NCBI GenBank assembly: GCA_963662155.1
Contig: OY759275.1
Location: 3,980,706-4,044,705, forward strand
Reading direction: 5' to 3'
Length of the DNA stretch: 64,000 nucleotides
Origin: Lamellibrachia columna
Taxonomy: Eukaryota; Annelida; Polychaeta; Sabellida; Siboglinidae
Positions 51,926 through 64,000 of this stretch are shown in pieces. The notes under the pieces are model-generated. The model made no database searches. It saw nothing but the letters and a program-made list of their open reading frames with translations, and was not told the DNA's origin. How positions within the stretch are numbered: position 1 is the first letter of the stretch; every line of letters starts with the position of its first letter. The translations under genes and the position numbers were made by a program.

Positions 51926-52890
51926 ATGAGGAATTTCAATATTCGTTGTCTGTATGTGTGTAGCATTCTCCAGGGGGGGTAGCATTCAACATGTCACCAG
52001 TATACCATTGATGGTATATGGGTGTTTTGTGTGCCAAAGCAGTTGTTGCAGCAGCACATTTGGGTAATTAAGGGTTCATATTTAGAACATGAGGTGTGAT
52101 TATGCAATTTTAGTTAAAGCAGCTTAATCAAAAGTTCAGCCCATCGCGAATCTAGTTCTGTTATGTCCAAATGTGTAGTGTGCAGTTTGTTTAATAAAAA
52201 TTTGTACTTTTGTTTAAATCGTCGAAAGAAATGACTGGTTGTTGTACCTTATGAAAAACAATTGACTGGCCGATGACCCATTGAACTTGTTGGTCGCATG
52301 TTTTTTCGCGAGAGCTAGGATATCGAGGGTAAACGCATACAAGTGAACTCCAACTGCAAACAAAACGAAGGTATGTATTAAACTGCCACTCAAGCACATT
52401 TATATACACTGCTTACTATGTTATATAAGCATATTGTAGAGAAAGTAGCACCATTTATTGCAATATTTCATATTCCTACTGGACAATAAAGGTGCGAAAC
52501 AACACTGGAAAAGTGGGTTGATCGTATTGACTGCGTAGCGTTAAATATATCAAGCTCAGGGTGTGAAGGTGCCTCAGTGATCATAATGATTATAAGATCG
52601 TTTTGGTATGTAGACATTGCTCAGACTATTTTATTATTACTGCAGAATGATGCTGATTTGCTGCCTGTTTGAATGATGCAAACTTATTAAGATTTATATG
52701 ACAACTATGCATGCCTAGATGCAATGCATTAAATGGCTTCCTGGGATGCCTTTTAACAGCTAGTAGTGTGCATTCACCCGAATTTGTGCATTGTCTTCAC
52801 AGTGTAGGAAGTACGTTTTGGCATGCACAATACTGAAAGCATGTTTATGTCATTAAGTTGTAAAATATGACATTTTCTATATTTTTATGT
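51926..52890. other. gene-free stretch
   Basis: Ordinary AT-rich sequence without repeats or convincing exons; possibly NAMPT intron. Confidence 0.4.
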
Positions 52891-52897
52891 TGCCAGA

Positions 52898-53057
52898 TGC
52901 CACCCCGCAACCCACGAGTGAGAACGAGAGGCGTTAGGGGGGTAGAGGAGGTAGAAGAAGGGCAACAGGTGTTCACCTGAGATTGAGTGAAGCAGACACA
53001 GAGAGGATATGCAGTCTGCGGGAGATCCGCGTTAGATCGGCCCAGGACAGGCCTTGA
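52898..53057 (+). pseudogene. possible Tc1-like transposase N-terminus
   Basis: After an acceptor-like ttttatgttgccag, ATG gives MPPRNPRVRTRGVRG; a shifted frame continues GGRRRATGVHLRLSEADTER then ICSLREI. This resembles the helix-turn-helix start of some Tc1/mariner-superfamily proteins (SEADRERICSLRE). Very short, one frameshift; tentative. Confidence 0.25.
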
Positions 53058-54624
53058 ATTTAGCAAAATTGAGGGCAAGGACACTTGGCCATGACTTTTG
53101 TAGACTTTAGGACACCAGGGCCAACAAAAAATGTCATAATATCATAAATGCTTTAATGCAACATAAATTGGCAAATTATCGCTGTTGTAAAACAATTGGG
53201 GTAGTATAAAAAGAAAATTACGCCAGCATAACATATTACTTTATTTAGACACAGCAGGCAACACCTTAAGTCACGGAAAGTCAAGTAGTGCATTTTAAAG
53301 TATACTTGGACAGTTTACATTTGTTCTTTGAGACAAACACTCTTGTCAGCCTTTTCAATTGCACAGTCATATTAAGTGACAACTCAAGACACAGAAAGGT
53401 AGCTTCTTTCTAGATTCAGGTTCAGTCGCCAGGTGCAACATGTGATTAATTTGTGCATTTCCATACGCTAGAAGGTCACCAGTGTTACTCTGGTAGTTGC
53501 AAGGGTCAAGGATGTCAGCTGCCTGCAGAATTGGATCATTCACAAAGTGTGAAAATCGCCTTGTGATGCTGGTGATCATCATATCAAGCATTTGTCTTGA
53601 TTTCTCAGTGAAGGATTCAACTTTGTTTACGTTGCTTTTGAGGGCAATTCCCTTAAACAGCCAACCACCATCCTCTGTTACTACACTGAGCACTTTGGCA
53701 ACATTTGTTCCAGGATTGTTTCTCTTTGTGGTGATGTGTGCTTGTGCAACCTCAATGTTGCTTCGGTCTGCTGAGAATGGCACTGCATCATTCTGAAGAG
53801 ACAGTGACAATTTGGCCATGTCCTCCAACAAGTCGTGGTATGATGCAAGGTATATAACAAACTTGTGTTACGTCATCTGTTTCAAGTAACCTTTTGCTCT
53901 TGCTTGGTCATCTCCTGAAATGTCTCAACGTGCACCTGAAGCCATGTCCTGGAACTGTGTCACCAGGCAGATGTAATTGCAGGTGAGAGCACACACATCC
54001 TTCCTACGATGATCGATCCTCCTGGTGCCCTGAGTTCACACTGGCTTCAAAACATGCTCATCCAATGCTTCCCCGACATCTTGCAGTCCTTTCCATTTCT
54101 TTCCAGAGCATCTGTACATGTAATCATCAGTTGGTCAGTCTTGTTGTAATATAATACTTTCAGGGCATCGGTCAGTACTATTTCGAGATAATGTGCCACA
54201 CAGTGTGTCTTGATGAGCCACTGCAGTGATGACAGCAACCTGGTCAGCACACCACTGTTCTTTCCAAAGTTAACAGATGCACCATCGGCTGCTGTTGCGA
54301 AACAACTATTAGTTATGGCATCTCTTGGTATCATGGATTCCTTCAGCGTCGCATCTACTTGGCTCCGTTATGCCAAGAAACCTTACTGTTGTAACACCAT
54401 CTTCCAACGTTTTGATACTGACAATTTCGTTCTCTGATACTGATTTGTCAGTGCTGCCATCAAATATCAGTGAACAGTAGAAGGGCTGCCTCTGGAACAG
54501 TGCTTGAAGGTCGTCTGCCATCATGCCTCACTAATGAAATGTCGCCAGGCTTTGTCATTTGTGAAAGTTTTACCTAAGTTTACGCCGTTTCAGCACTGAG
54601 CAAGATCTGAGAAACTGAATGGCT

Positions 54625-54860
54625 GTTTACGGTACGCCAGTGTGTATGCTGTTCACACTACACCACCGTGTATGCTGTTCACACTACGCCACCGTGTATG
54701 CTGTTCACACTACGCCACCTGGTATTCTGTTCACAGTACGCCACCGGGTATGTTGTTCACGGTATGCCACTGTGTATACTGTTCACAGTACGCCACCGGG
54801 TGTGTTGTTCACAGTATGCCACCGTGTATACTGTTCACAGTACGCCACTGTGTATGCCCA
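54625..54860. repeat. 26-bp minisatellite, about nine units
   Basis: Unit gtgtatgctgttcacactac plus gccacc, with variants gtatactg, cacagtac and caccggg. Period 26 keeps all forward frames open by chance; not coding. Confidence 0.95.
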
Positions 54861-55214
54861 GCTCATCAGCGTGCACATTTTCTTGTGGCTTGCCGTCAGA
54901 GCACGAAGATGGATGTTTGATTTTTCATGACATTTGACATATCTGACACCAAACCCTCACCACATATGAACCAACTGCTTCATATTCAAGCCAGTTAACA
55001 TTCCATTGTAGCGTAGACAGTTTTGTTTTTCGCTAGGTTGTATTTGGTGACGACGCCTGGGTGTGACTAACTGCAACTTTAGCAGCATGAGCTGTGTTCA
55101 CATTGAAATTACCCTCTTTGTCCCGGACAGTTTCTGTGTCTTGGACGTCTGAATCAGAGTGCATGTGAGCATCAGCAGAAAGTTTTAGTATATTAAAGTC
55201 AGCTTTCAGGTGTT

Positions 55215-55360
55215 CGGGGCAGAATTCAAGTGTGCCTCCTCAGAAACTGTTATTATGTCAAAATCACTTTCGATGTCCATGGTATTCAGGGCAGAATTCA
55301 AGTGTGCCTCATCAGAAACTGTGATTATGTCTAAATCACTTCCTGTGTCCATGGTATTTT
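55215..55360 (-). repeat. 72-bp in-frame tandem duplication in the hAT N-terminal region
   Basis: Two copies of a 72-base unit (cagggcagaattcaagtgtg ... aaatcactttc) encode a 24-residue acidic repeat on the minus strand. Confidence 0.8.
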
Positions 55361-55500
55361 GGGCAGCTCGAGGAGTGTTATCACTGTGAAATCGCTTTCT
55401 GTGTCCTGGTTGGTGGTGGCCGCTTGCGGGTGGACATCAGCAGAAGCTGCGATCACATTTGATGATATACCCGAGGCATGACTCATTGCTTCCTTCAGTC

Positions 55501-57830
55501 TGTTTTCATGCTGTTGAAGCTGGTGTCACTATATAAATGTCCAAGGCAGGTCAGCACTTATTCTGTCCTATTAACAGTACAGTAGCATTACAAGTTCGGT
55601 TTACTCAAGTGATGTTTGTTATTGTGGAGAACTGGACTGGTTCTACACAATCTAAAAGTTGATCCCGATTTTGAAGCAGGGGCCAATCAGTGACCAAAAG
55701 CAGATACTAGATAATGACCTTTCATCAAAGTGCAAGGCGCGAGCATCGAGTCAAGATCTAGGTCTTGTCAGACTTGTCACTCATTTAAACGCACGCATAA
55801 TTTAGTTGCTCACTGTGGACAAATCGGTGCGAAATACTGTTGTTGCAAACCGATTTTAAGCATGACTAATATAATTTAACAAGCTATCTTCAACATAGAG
55901 ATTATCATAGACAGTGATATGGTCAATGTAGACAACATCGACATACCTACCCTTAGTTATTCAGTCTGACAAACCAGATTTAAATAAACACCCAACTTGG
56001 TACCTGTCTTATGTAACTTACTTGTTACTTATGTTACTTGTTACTTACTTGTTTCTTATGCTATTTTGTAATTTTAGACATAGCAAATAACGTGTGGCAT
56101 AATATAAGGCACAGTCAGTTTGGTGGGGAGCCATTGTTTCATATGCGAGGCAACTCGGCCAGTTACCGGGGCATTGCGGCAAGTTGCCACGTGACTGCCG
56201 CCAAATTTGAAGCCTGTAATTTCACACACAACAATTAACCACATATATGTTATCAACACATGTTAATTTGTTTTCATACACAAATATGACATTGGATTAA
56301 TAACATCTCGTACATAGGAAAACATCACATTTTCACACATACCTGTGTATAGGGAATTTTTATCCATAAAAAAGACTAAAGTGCACCAACGTATGCATTG
56401 TTGCCTCACCATAGCCATATTTATTGATAATACAAATAAAATAAAAAAAATTCCACACACTCTCACGATACATATAAAAGACATTTAATCAATAGACATC
56501 TATAGTACATATCATATTGCAGCGACCCGTCAGTAGTTGGCAACGATACATTAGCATCGACAAAATAAACACTAGTTAAATTCAGCATTCCACAATTGTG
56601 TAAAAAAAATGCAAATTGTCTGAAGCCAAAGACAGACATACTGTGAACCTACAAATAGTTGAAGAGGAAAACACTGTTAGCATCACAATAATGACAAACA
56701 ATTTTGGCATTACAACATTTACCATGGTCATTCAACCTTGAGGTTAAGACACCTCGAAGTGTCAACCAAGAATATTCATATTAGTTACGCATTGCACACA
56801 CTGACATGAATATATGTGAATATTGTAAAGAAAATGTTTTATTCTCTTTACTGATTTACAGAAATCTAATCAATCTATAGTATTTACTATCAAATGTTGG
56901 AGTCATTATAATTAAATATATTTATGAAGGTGTTCATAATTGAAGGAACCGGGGTGGGCTCAGTTTTCAGTGCACAGCATTTGGGGGTGGGTCGATTTAT
57001 GTGTTGATTTGCATGGGTAAATTTTAAGCATCCAGAATTATGCCAACTACTTTTTTTTTTACAAAATTGGGGTCAGATTTCAGTGCTTCTGAATCAGTGT
57101 GTGCCCCATGATACCTCTGGACCACATCCAATCCCGATGAATAATAACTGCTCCCTAGATATCCACAGGTACAAATGCAGTTATCTAGAACACATTGCTG
57201 CCTTTTCCCTGTGCTACGTCAGGTAACTAATGAAAAATTATTATGTATATACTGATTATGATAATAAATGCTCCATAATGACTCAACATAATGACTCCAC
57301 ATGACGACTCCACATAATGACTCCACATCACGACTCCGCATGACGACTTCAATCCTGCTATGATGCTTGTTTTTTTGCGGAAAACATGTTTTCTCTCTGT
57401 CTGGTTCAATTTACGTCAACAAAGAAAAGACAGTAGTATGTTGTTACCATGGCAAACCATGAATAAATTTATTGGATGCCGGACGCTCACACACCTATAG
57501 CGCATGACTGGTTGTCCCAAAATTACTGTAAAGGTACACGCAAAGCAATACAATCTCTGAACATACCATCAGATGTACAACCAGCACTAACACATGCTAC
57601 ATAATGTGTACTTGATGTGTAAAATATAAAGTGCAAAAGTCACAAGTGTCACCTAAGCCAGGTGTACCGCAATTGTGCTATACGCTTAACGTCAAGTGTT
57701 AGTGTGCAAAAACACATAGATATGATGTATGATGTATAAAACGATGTAAAGGTGGAGATTAGAATTCACCCTCCAAAGGCACTATGGAGCACCCCTCTGC
57801 CCCATGTCATCCCCAGCTGTGAGGTCTGTC
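55501..57830. other. gene-free AT-rich stretch
   Basis: No supported exon. A degenerate 13-base repeat (atgactccacata / cgactccacatga) occupies 57278-57350. Confidence 0.45.
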
Positions 57831-57836
57831 TGTGAC

Positions 57837-58022
57837 TGGTTCCCCAGTGCCAGTGGGGTGTACAGTTCCCCAGTGCCAGTGGGGTGTACAGTTCCCCAGT
57901 GCCAGTGGGGTGTACAGTTCCCTAGTGCCAGTGGGGTGTACAGTTCCCTAGTGCCAGTGGGGTGTACAGTTCCCCAGTGCCAGTGGGGTGTATAATTCCC
58001 CAGTGCCAGTGGGGTGTACAGT
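57837..58022. repeat. 26-bp minisatellite with internal dyad, about seven units
   Basis: Unit cagttccccagtgccagtgg plus ggtgta. Each unit contains cccca and tgggg around gtgccag, so it can form a small hairpin. Variants are single C/T changes. Confidence 0.95.
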
Positions 58023-60600
58023 TTTTATGGGGATGATGTAACTATATGTCTGCTTTCTTAACTGGTATTGTATACCAGTTTCCCGGCCTCTTGCTGTACA
58101 TCCGCCTGTACATACAAAGCAGACAAAGTCACTGTTATCACGGCTTGAATGATATATTTATAGATAAATCTGAAAACACATTCTTCAAAAGTCAATAATA
58201 CATGACGTCTTTCTCTCCAATTCAAAAAACGTTGCTACATTCATGCTATTTCAAACAATGTCAATGGCATTCTTATAATATAATACATAAACATTGTTTA
58301 TGTATTATGATGATGAGTTTTATTTATTTTTCATATGTGCAATTTATTTGTCTACATTATAACTTTTTTAGTTTATATTTTTACTTTTATAAGTCATTTA
58401 CATTGCATTTTCATTTTGTATGATAATACAAATTGTACTGACTATGTTATACACAACACTTGAGTACAGTGATTGTACCTGTAATTCCTGTGTGCATGTC
58501 ATCTATTCACTAATTGTTGTGCATTGTACACAGACAGACAAGGCATGACACAAACTACAATTGGCACTTGATGTGACACTAGTGTTGTTGTTTTAATAAA
58601 AAAATCATAATTGTTTGTATTTTCATATGATTTTATATTTTTTCAAGTAAACATCTTTTTACATTATAATATTTTAAATTTTGTTTTTCAAATAATTTAC
58701 CTAACATTTTCAGTGAACATGATATCAAATTTGTTTATGTTATACACGTCAAGTGCAGTTATTGTACCCATAATTATATTGTGCATATCTTTGTTATCTA
58801 GTCAATGGAATAATAAATGTCAGTAAAATTTTATTTATTTCATATGACTGGACATTGTTTTTACTTCACATATATTTTATTAATAACAATATGCAATTTC
58901 ATGAGGACAGCCATTACAATAAAATCCTTATGTAGATAAGCACAATTATCACACAGTTTTATTTGTGATCTTGATAAAAGGTTTGGTGACTGACTAATGA
59001 TAATGTGTACCACAATATTCTTTTGCCTGACTGTAAATAGCTTTGCCACATACATCAGCATGTGGTGGTGAAACACCTTGAGTTCACCGGTGTGCCTGAA
59101 AAGTTAGTACATGCAACTTGCCCATGTGAAAGGCCTTAAAAAAACCTGTGCATAACACAGTCTATTCACCTTGAATACGAGTTCACGAAGCAGACAAGCC
59201 TCAACTCAAGGGAATCCCCACATACTATGCCAGCCGTGTATAACAATACAAGTCATATTTATGAGTTGTTGAGTGACAAGCATCCTTTTTTACTTTTGTC
59301 AAAGTTTTGAACGCTACTTATATTTTTTACAAGTCAAGAATTCATATTCACTGTAAATATGGGTGCACTGGAATGCAGCATTATGCTAGGTAGTTTTCGA
59401 ATCATTCGAATTTATGAACCTTTCAAAAAGAATCTTTGCGAAAGCAGCATCACTTTTGGCTCCAGTAATTTCTTTTGTTTCTTTCCACAGAACAAAAGTC
59501 TCCTAAATATACCCTCATGATCGGCGCATGTCTCATTCTTGCTAATTTTGCTCGTTGTCTGGCTGACAGGGTCTCGTGTATCACTGGGTGTCCCATGACG
59601 AATAATGGCTCAAAATTACTCGAACTGATGGATCTATCAAATAGGTAAACAGTAAGTGGGTCTTCCCGATCATGTGACAGGGTGACAAGATTTACTCCAT
59701 CGAAAAGTTAGTCAGTTGTCGAGTAAATGTTTGAACATACTTTTACTATTTCAATAGTTTGTCTGATAATTTCAACAACAATGCATAACAAAGTTGCACA
59801 AACGAGCTACCATATTATTGTGGAGAGTAGGTAGGCTTGGTTACCCGCAAAATTAATTCGAAGTGAAATTAGCAAAAAATTTAATTGATTAAGCAGTTTT
59901 TAACATTAAATTCGTAATTAAACTATGAGGCATTATTACCATCACTGAAGTGAATGTAAATAAAAAATTCTGTTGGGTCTGTAAGTGGAATACACCTTTT
60001 CTGTGTCAGTAGCAAAACTTTTCAATAATTAACTTTGACTTCATCTAGTCTACAGCCAGTTCATGAAAGAAAACATTGTACATACAATTTATATTCCAGT
60101 TGTACATAGCACAACTATCGGCCTGGCTGGTGGCCTTTGGATGTGTTAGGAATGTGTATCACAGGTCATAGCCTGCCTCCCCAACACAAATGACTAATGG
60201 GCTAATCAGCCTAATCCTGCATTGGTTCATTGAGCAGGTACTTTCTGAGACTATAAACATATCAGCCTACATGTCTTTACATGTTGTTTGAGTGATGGGT
60301 CAATGTCTATGCATTGTTTGTCACTCTATGGCTGTCACCAGACAGTCATGTACTTATAACTACTACAACTTGGAGTATGGCTAAGACTCAAACAAACCTG
60401 ATTTGTTTTGTAAGTTTGCAGTGATAGATGTAACAAAACAGTAATAGACTTATCTATTTCTTTATAGCATAGCAATCTATTATTCTTGGACAAATCTCAT
60501 CTGTTGCTAAATATTACAAAAAACTACTATGACTTATCACTATTACCCCATATCTGGTTATTAATACATGGATATCAATTTGACGAAAGAGTTGCTATTG
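58023..60600. other. gene-free AT-rich stretch
   Basis: Ordinary AT-rich DNA. No domain-bearing frame on either strand, no repeat array, no terminal inverted repeats seen. Confidence 0.4.
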
Positions 60601-60607
60601 CTACTAC

Positions 60608-60920
60608 TGTAGCTACTGCTACTGTAGCTACTGCTGATTGTGAACTCAGCTAACTTAACTACATGTATGTTGTCATGCTGGCGTAGCTACTGCTGATTGT
60701 GAACTCAGCTAACTTAACTACATGTATGTTGTCATGCTGGCGTAGCTACTGCTGATTGTGAACTCAGCTAACTTAACTACATGTATGTTGTCATGCTGGC
60801 GTAGCTACTGCTGATTGTGAACTCAGCTAACTTAACATGTATGTTGTCATGCTGGCGTAGCTACTGCTGATTGTGAACTCGGCTAACTTAACTACATGTA
60901 TGTTGTCATGCTGGCATAGC
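60608..60920. repeat. 59-bp tandem repeat, about five units
   Basis: Unit gtagctactgctgattgtga ... catgctggc, nearly identical copies. The fourth unit lacks four bases (aacatgtatg) and the fifth has ctcggct for ctcagct. High identity suggests recent expansion. Confidence 0.95.
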
Positions 60921-61187
60921 TGTGGTCTCATAGATCTATGTGGATTTGGTTCCAGGCATATCTGCCTATTCCAGTACTTCCTTGTGTCAGCACTTGTGAC
61001 ATCTGATAGCTGTAATTATGTATGATACATCTGTCAGGTAACTCAGATTGTGGCGTACATGTCAACCAAATTGGTTGACATCAATACTGCTGAATATTTT
61101 GCAACTGACTTATCGAATACTGATCAACCTGAATATATCAGATCAGAAGTCGGTGAGAAAATTGTTTAATAGATAATGCACTATAAA

Positions 61188-61189
<2 letters not shown>

Positions 61190-61254
<65 letters not shown>
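61190..61254. repeat. TA-dinucleotide array
   Basis: About 31 ta units in plain flanking sequence. Confidence 0.97.
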
Positions 61255-61256
<2 letters not shown>

Positions 61257-62550
61257 AGCTAACATGCCAACCATGAGTGGTACATGAATGAAGGCCATAA
61301 CCTCACAGGACATAAACCCTCAAAGGGTAGGACAAAACTGCAATTGGATCTACCCAGGTGTATGAATTTGATATGATTTACCAGTTTCAAACACTGATGA
61401 AAACAGACTTGCAGAAGCCACTTCAAAGCAAGAATGTTTGCTTTGAAAATGTACTGGACTACCGCACTGTATAAGAATGTACCTTCAACTTCCTAAACTA
61501 ACTTGCAACACTCAGGATTGCCACTGCCAATACAAAGAAGCCTTGTTAAAACTGCACAAAACCATAAGGAATGTCTTATGTGCCCATATATAATGGCCTT
61601 CAGAATTCTGTAAGTCTGACTTATGGGTAAACTGTACGATATGATTCGATACTTGCACTTGGATGTCATTGACTTTGAGACCTGACTTGATGTAACAGTA
61701 TTGCTTGCTTTTATGTTGATAACATACAAACAAAACGTCAAGATTATTAGTTTATCGTTCTGCTCACCAGTTATACATGTTTTCTATTCTCAAACCTAGT
61801 ATAGATTTGCAACAAGAAATAGACAGTTGGGCTACAGATCAAAAATTGCCCTAAAGTGCTGCACAGGCACACATAGACCAACATTAATGAAAAAGGACTA
61901 GAGATCAGTTCAACTCTGTTCACTGTGTGTAGAAACTGAGTTATTTCTGTTCTGGTGGCCTGGTTACCAGTGACCTGAAGTTGTCACTTGGATATTTCAT
62001 GAATACATAGTTTCTGCACTTTGAAATTTGATACTGTTTGGGTGGATCTTCCCCAAGCAGGGGGTAGTGCATGTGTTGGGGTAATTGAGGCTGCATGCTC
62101 CAGTCAATGGGTCTACATTCATAGATAAAAGTGCTATACATACTACATAGCAGATTTGGATGTATCATTCTATGTACTGGTGTTTTTTTTCTCGGTAACG
62201 TGGGAGTGGTTTGGGTTAGTTTTTAAGTAAGTAAATAGCACTGTTATAGTCAGTCACCAATAAAAAAATGCATATATCATTTATGCTAAACTCTACAGGG
62301 ATTTCATTGGTCAACTGAATGACTGTTTTACATACATGGCAACATTGAATTTATTAGTATTTTGTAACATCTCGGTTGTTTAAAAATAATATATATACTG
62401 CGTTAATAGGGGCTTTCATAGTGACGTCATGCACCTAATCACGTGATCGTCTGGCGGCGCTGGCTGGCAAAACAACCAGATGCATCCATTGTTTCAGTGT
62501 ATTTTACTGGTTGTGTTTCTCTGATCTTTTGCGTTTTGACACACCTTCGA
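61255..62550. other. gene-free stretch
   Basis: No supported exon. The minus frames at 61493-61741 and 61941-62168 lack domains. The last 150 bases (gtgacgtcatgcacctaatcacgtgatcg) look promoter-like, with CRE-like tgacgtca and an E-box cacgtg, just upstream of the THAP fragment. Confidence 0.4.
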
Positions 62551-62554
62551 AATC

Positions 62555-62692
62555 ATGGTTGTGTCTTGTGTTGTTGTGGGATGTACTAGTTGCTGCCTGG
62601 ACGGCTGATTGTCATTTCATCGCATCCCAAAAGAGGAAAAACGAAGAGAACTGGCTGAATCTTTCATGTCTAAATATTTTAGAAAAGACATG
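62555..62692 (+). pseudogene. THAP zinc-finger domain N-terminus, one stop
   Basis: ATG opens MVVSCVVVGCTSCCLDG, a TGA, then LSFHRIPKEEKRRELAESFM. This is the start of a THAP domain (first Cys pair then L.FHR.P...). The usual Gly-Cys-Ser position is TGA here. No downstream THAP Cys/His pair follows; the frame ends near 62692 without a clear donor. Either a first exon of a THAP gene carrying a nonsense change or a fragment of a THAP-bearing P-type element. Confidence 0.6.
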
Positions 62693-63009
62693 ATTTGGTA
62701 ATTAAATAAAATATGTCAGTTTTGCGAGACCGCTGTATCGCAATAAAAGTTCGGCCAATAAATCTTTGCCTTGAATATGAAATGTAAAAAAATTCAGCAG
62801 GTGATTGATTGGTCTGTTTTATACAATTTGTGATGGAAAGTATACATGCAGCAATAAAGATTAAAATATGAAATTACATCATATGACATTATTAATTTAG
62901 ATTAACTTTGAGATAAAACATGAAGAGAATTGGAGTTTGTTAGTTGTGTGAAACCCCGAACTAGCTCTGTGTCAGTTGACCAATGAAAAGTGTTGTACAT
63001 TCTGCTTAA

Positions 63010-63662
63010 CCCATTAGACCCCACAACGGCCGTGGCCGGCCACTTTGTGCAGTCCTGGAACGGCTGCCGCCGGCCGCATACAGGACCCTCTATTTAAAAA
63101 CATCCTGGCGAATAACTACTGAACTAAACGCTACCAAATTTTGCCACACCCTAGCGGATACATTTTGCAATAACAACAGCTCGTTACGTGCATATGTTGC
63201 CCTTTCGGAAATCTTGATTTTCATTGGTTTTGTTCACGCTATCTCGAAATTTTTTTCTGTATTTGTCATGATAAAATATGGTGTAACCTGAAAAATAACC
63301 GTCAGAATTTGACAATGTTTTCAGTGGTGCAAAGCTAACACATATAGCTACATTTTCTTCGCTGTGTTGCATAGGGTTATAGCATGAGATCATCGTCAAA
63401 TGTCAGTCGCAAGGTAGACAGTTTTAACAAACTTACTATTTTGTCTTTGCAAATTGTGATAAAATGTCAACATTTTATTAATATATCCTACTTCTATGTA
63501 TACATGCATGTGGAGAAATTACTACTCTTCAAAATAAACACAACTTGTAATTGTCAATATTGAATAGTTTTTTCTACAGATTTTTTAACACGAGGTAAAA
63601 TCGCTCAAAATTTGCCAGAAAACATGGGAGCATGTTTTAATAAAATCTTGGGGCCTAATGGA
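63010..63662. mobile_element. piggyBac-like MITE with TTAA target duplications
   Basis: Flanked by ttaa at 63006-63009 and 63663-63666. Ends cccattagacccca and, complemented, tccattaggcccca. Contains a GC-rich island (ggccgtggccggcc) near 63031. No transposase. Confidence 0.8.
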
Positions 63663-63699
63663 TTAAATATAGAATGAACCAATAATCTGGAACTGTAGA

Positions 63700-64000
63700 A
63701 ATAGTCCCAGGACAACGGTTAAAAAGATTACATTCATGTTGGTTTTGTTCGCCACGGTTAAAAAGATTACATTCATGTTGGTTTTGTTCGTGGCGGACCA
63801 GTGTGCTGGATTACAGCCAATGTACAGAATCTATCTCAATCACATAGTACATGACATTGTATACCAGCCCCAGGCACTCATTTACACAGAGAACCAGGGA
63901 CAGGTCTACTACATGACATTGTATACCAGCCCCAAGTACTCATTTACACAGGGGGAACAAGGACATGTCTATTATAAAATGAACAGAAGAAATCTATACT
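63700..64000. repeat. two short tandem duplications
   Basis: A roughly 42-base unit (cacggttaaaaagattacat ...) occurs twice at 63714-63795. A roughly 62-base unit (acatgacattgtataccagc ...) occurs twice at 63851-63975. Confidence 0.85.

Larger units (their letters stand above)
53367..55500 (-). pseudogene. hAT transposase-derived gene (ZNF862/KIAA1586-like), broken
   Basis: On the minus strand from 54524: LFQRQPFYCSLIFDGSTDKS, then TTVRFLGITEPSRCDAEGIH, AADGASVNFGKNSGVLTRLL, and LIKTHCVAHYLEIVLTDAL (54334-54047). The frame 53831-53367 follows with KRNNPGTNVAKVLSVVTEDG and DPILQAADILDPCNY. This fits the RNase-H-like core of hAT proteins of the ZNF862/KIAA1586 type. Further upstream (55500-55000) are acidic pieces including a 24-residue repeat (NTMDTGSDLDIITVSDEAHL). 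The C-terminal dimerisation segment was not found. A 26-base minisatellite (54625-54860) interrupts the gene. Confidence 0.7.

Noticed and set aside
60608..60920. Regular repeats considered as a CRISPR array
   Set aside because: Units are contiguous 59-bp tandem copies without unique spacers, and the genome is animal.

Overview
The window looks like animal (metazoan) intergenic DNA, probably from a marine invertebrate and possibly a mollusc. This is inferred from spliced genes with GT/AG introns and AATAAA signals, very long TA, TATC, GT and ACGC arrays, and a mixed load of decayed CR1-like, RTE-like, Penelope-like, L1-like, Gypsy, hAT, pogo/Tigger, mariner-like and piggyBac-like elements. 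Nothing bacterial or viral is seen apart from retroelements. Species cannot be told from the sequence.

Host genes are few and small. The most interesting is a family of short secreted cysteine-rich peptides. Gene B (+, about 26217-28354) is complete: TATA-like box, 5' UTR exon, signal-peptide exon, phase-1 intron, cysteine-rich last exon, polyA signal. Gene A (+, 380-670) is its near-identical paralogue, but only the last exon lies in the window. A divergent candidate, gene C (-, about 21128 down to 16140), has the same layout (TATA-like box, UTR exon, signal exon ending in phase 1), but its last exon carries only two cysteines. At 50616-50675 sits the likely first coding exon of NAMPT (+); I could not find its later exons. 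A broken THAP-domain start is at 62555.

Layout: 1-970 gene A end; 970-7770 repeats with Penelope-like, SINE and LINE scraps; 7985-10049 copy 1 of a segmental duplication; 10158-15930 one small inverted-repeat transposon split by a Gypsy pol and a CR1-like fragment; 16140-21130 candidate gene C with an hAT MITE and LINE scrap in its intron and a mariner-like remnant just upstream of its signal exon; 21546-24178 MITE, Gypsy gag/protease and a CR1 tail; 26160-28650 gene B; 28750-31060 minisatellites and plain DNA; 32056-36119 a pogo/Tigger transposase interrupted by a nearly full RTE-like element with a 14-bp target duplication; 36336-42402 copy 2 of the segmental duplication, carrying a 3-kb hAT absent from copy 1; 44100-50290 an L1-like LINE with two nested MITEs; 50616 NAMPT exon; 51170-51925 a third CR1 tail; 53367-55500 a second, different hAT (-); 56000-64000 mostly plain AT-rich DNA with minisatellites, the THAP fragment and a piggyBac-like MITE.

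Biologically the window is a lineage-specific secreted-peptide locus embedded in heavily nested transposons. Target-site duplications, empty sites and nested order let much of the insertion history be read directly. Several tandem repeats are in-frame expansions inside transposon coding sequence.
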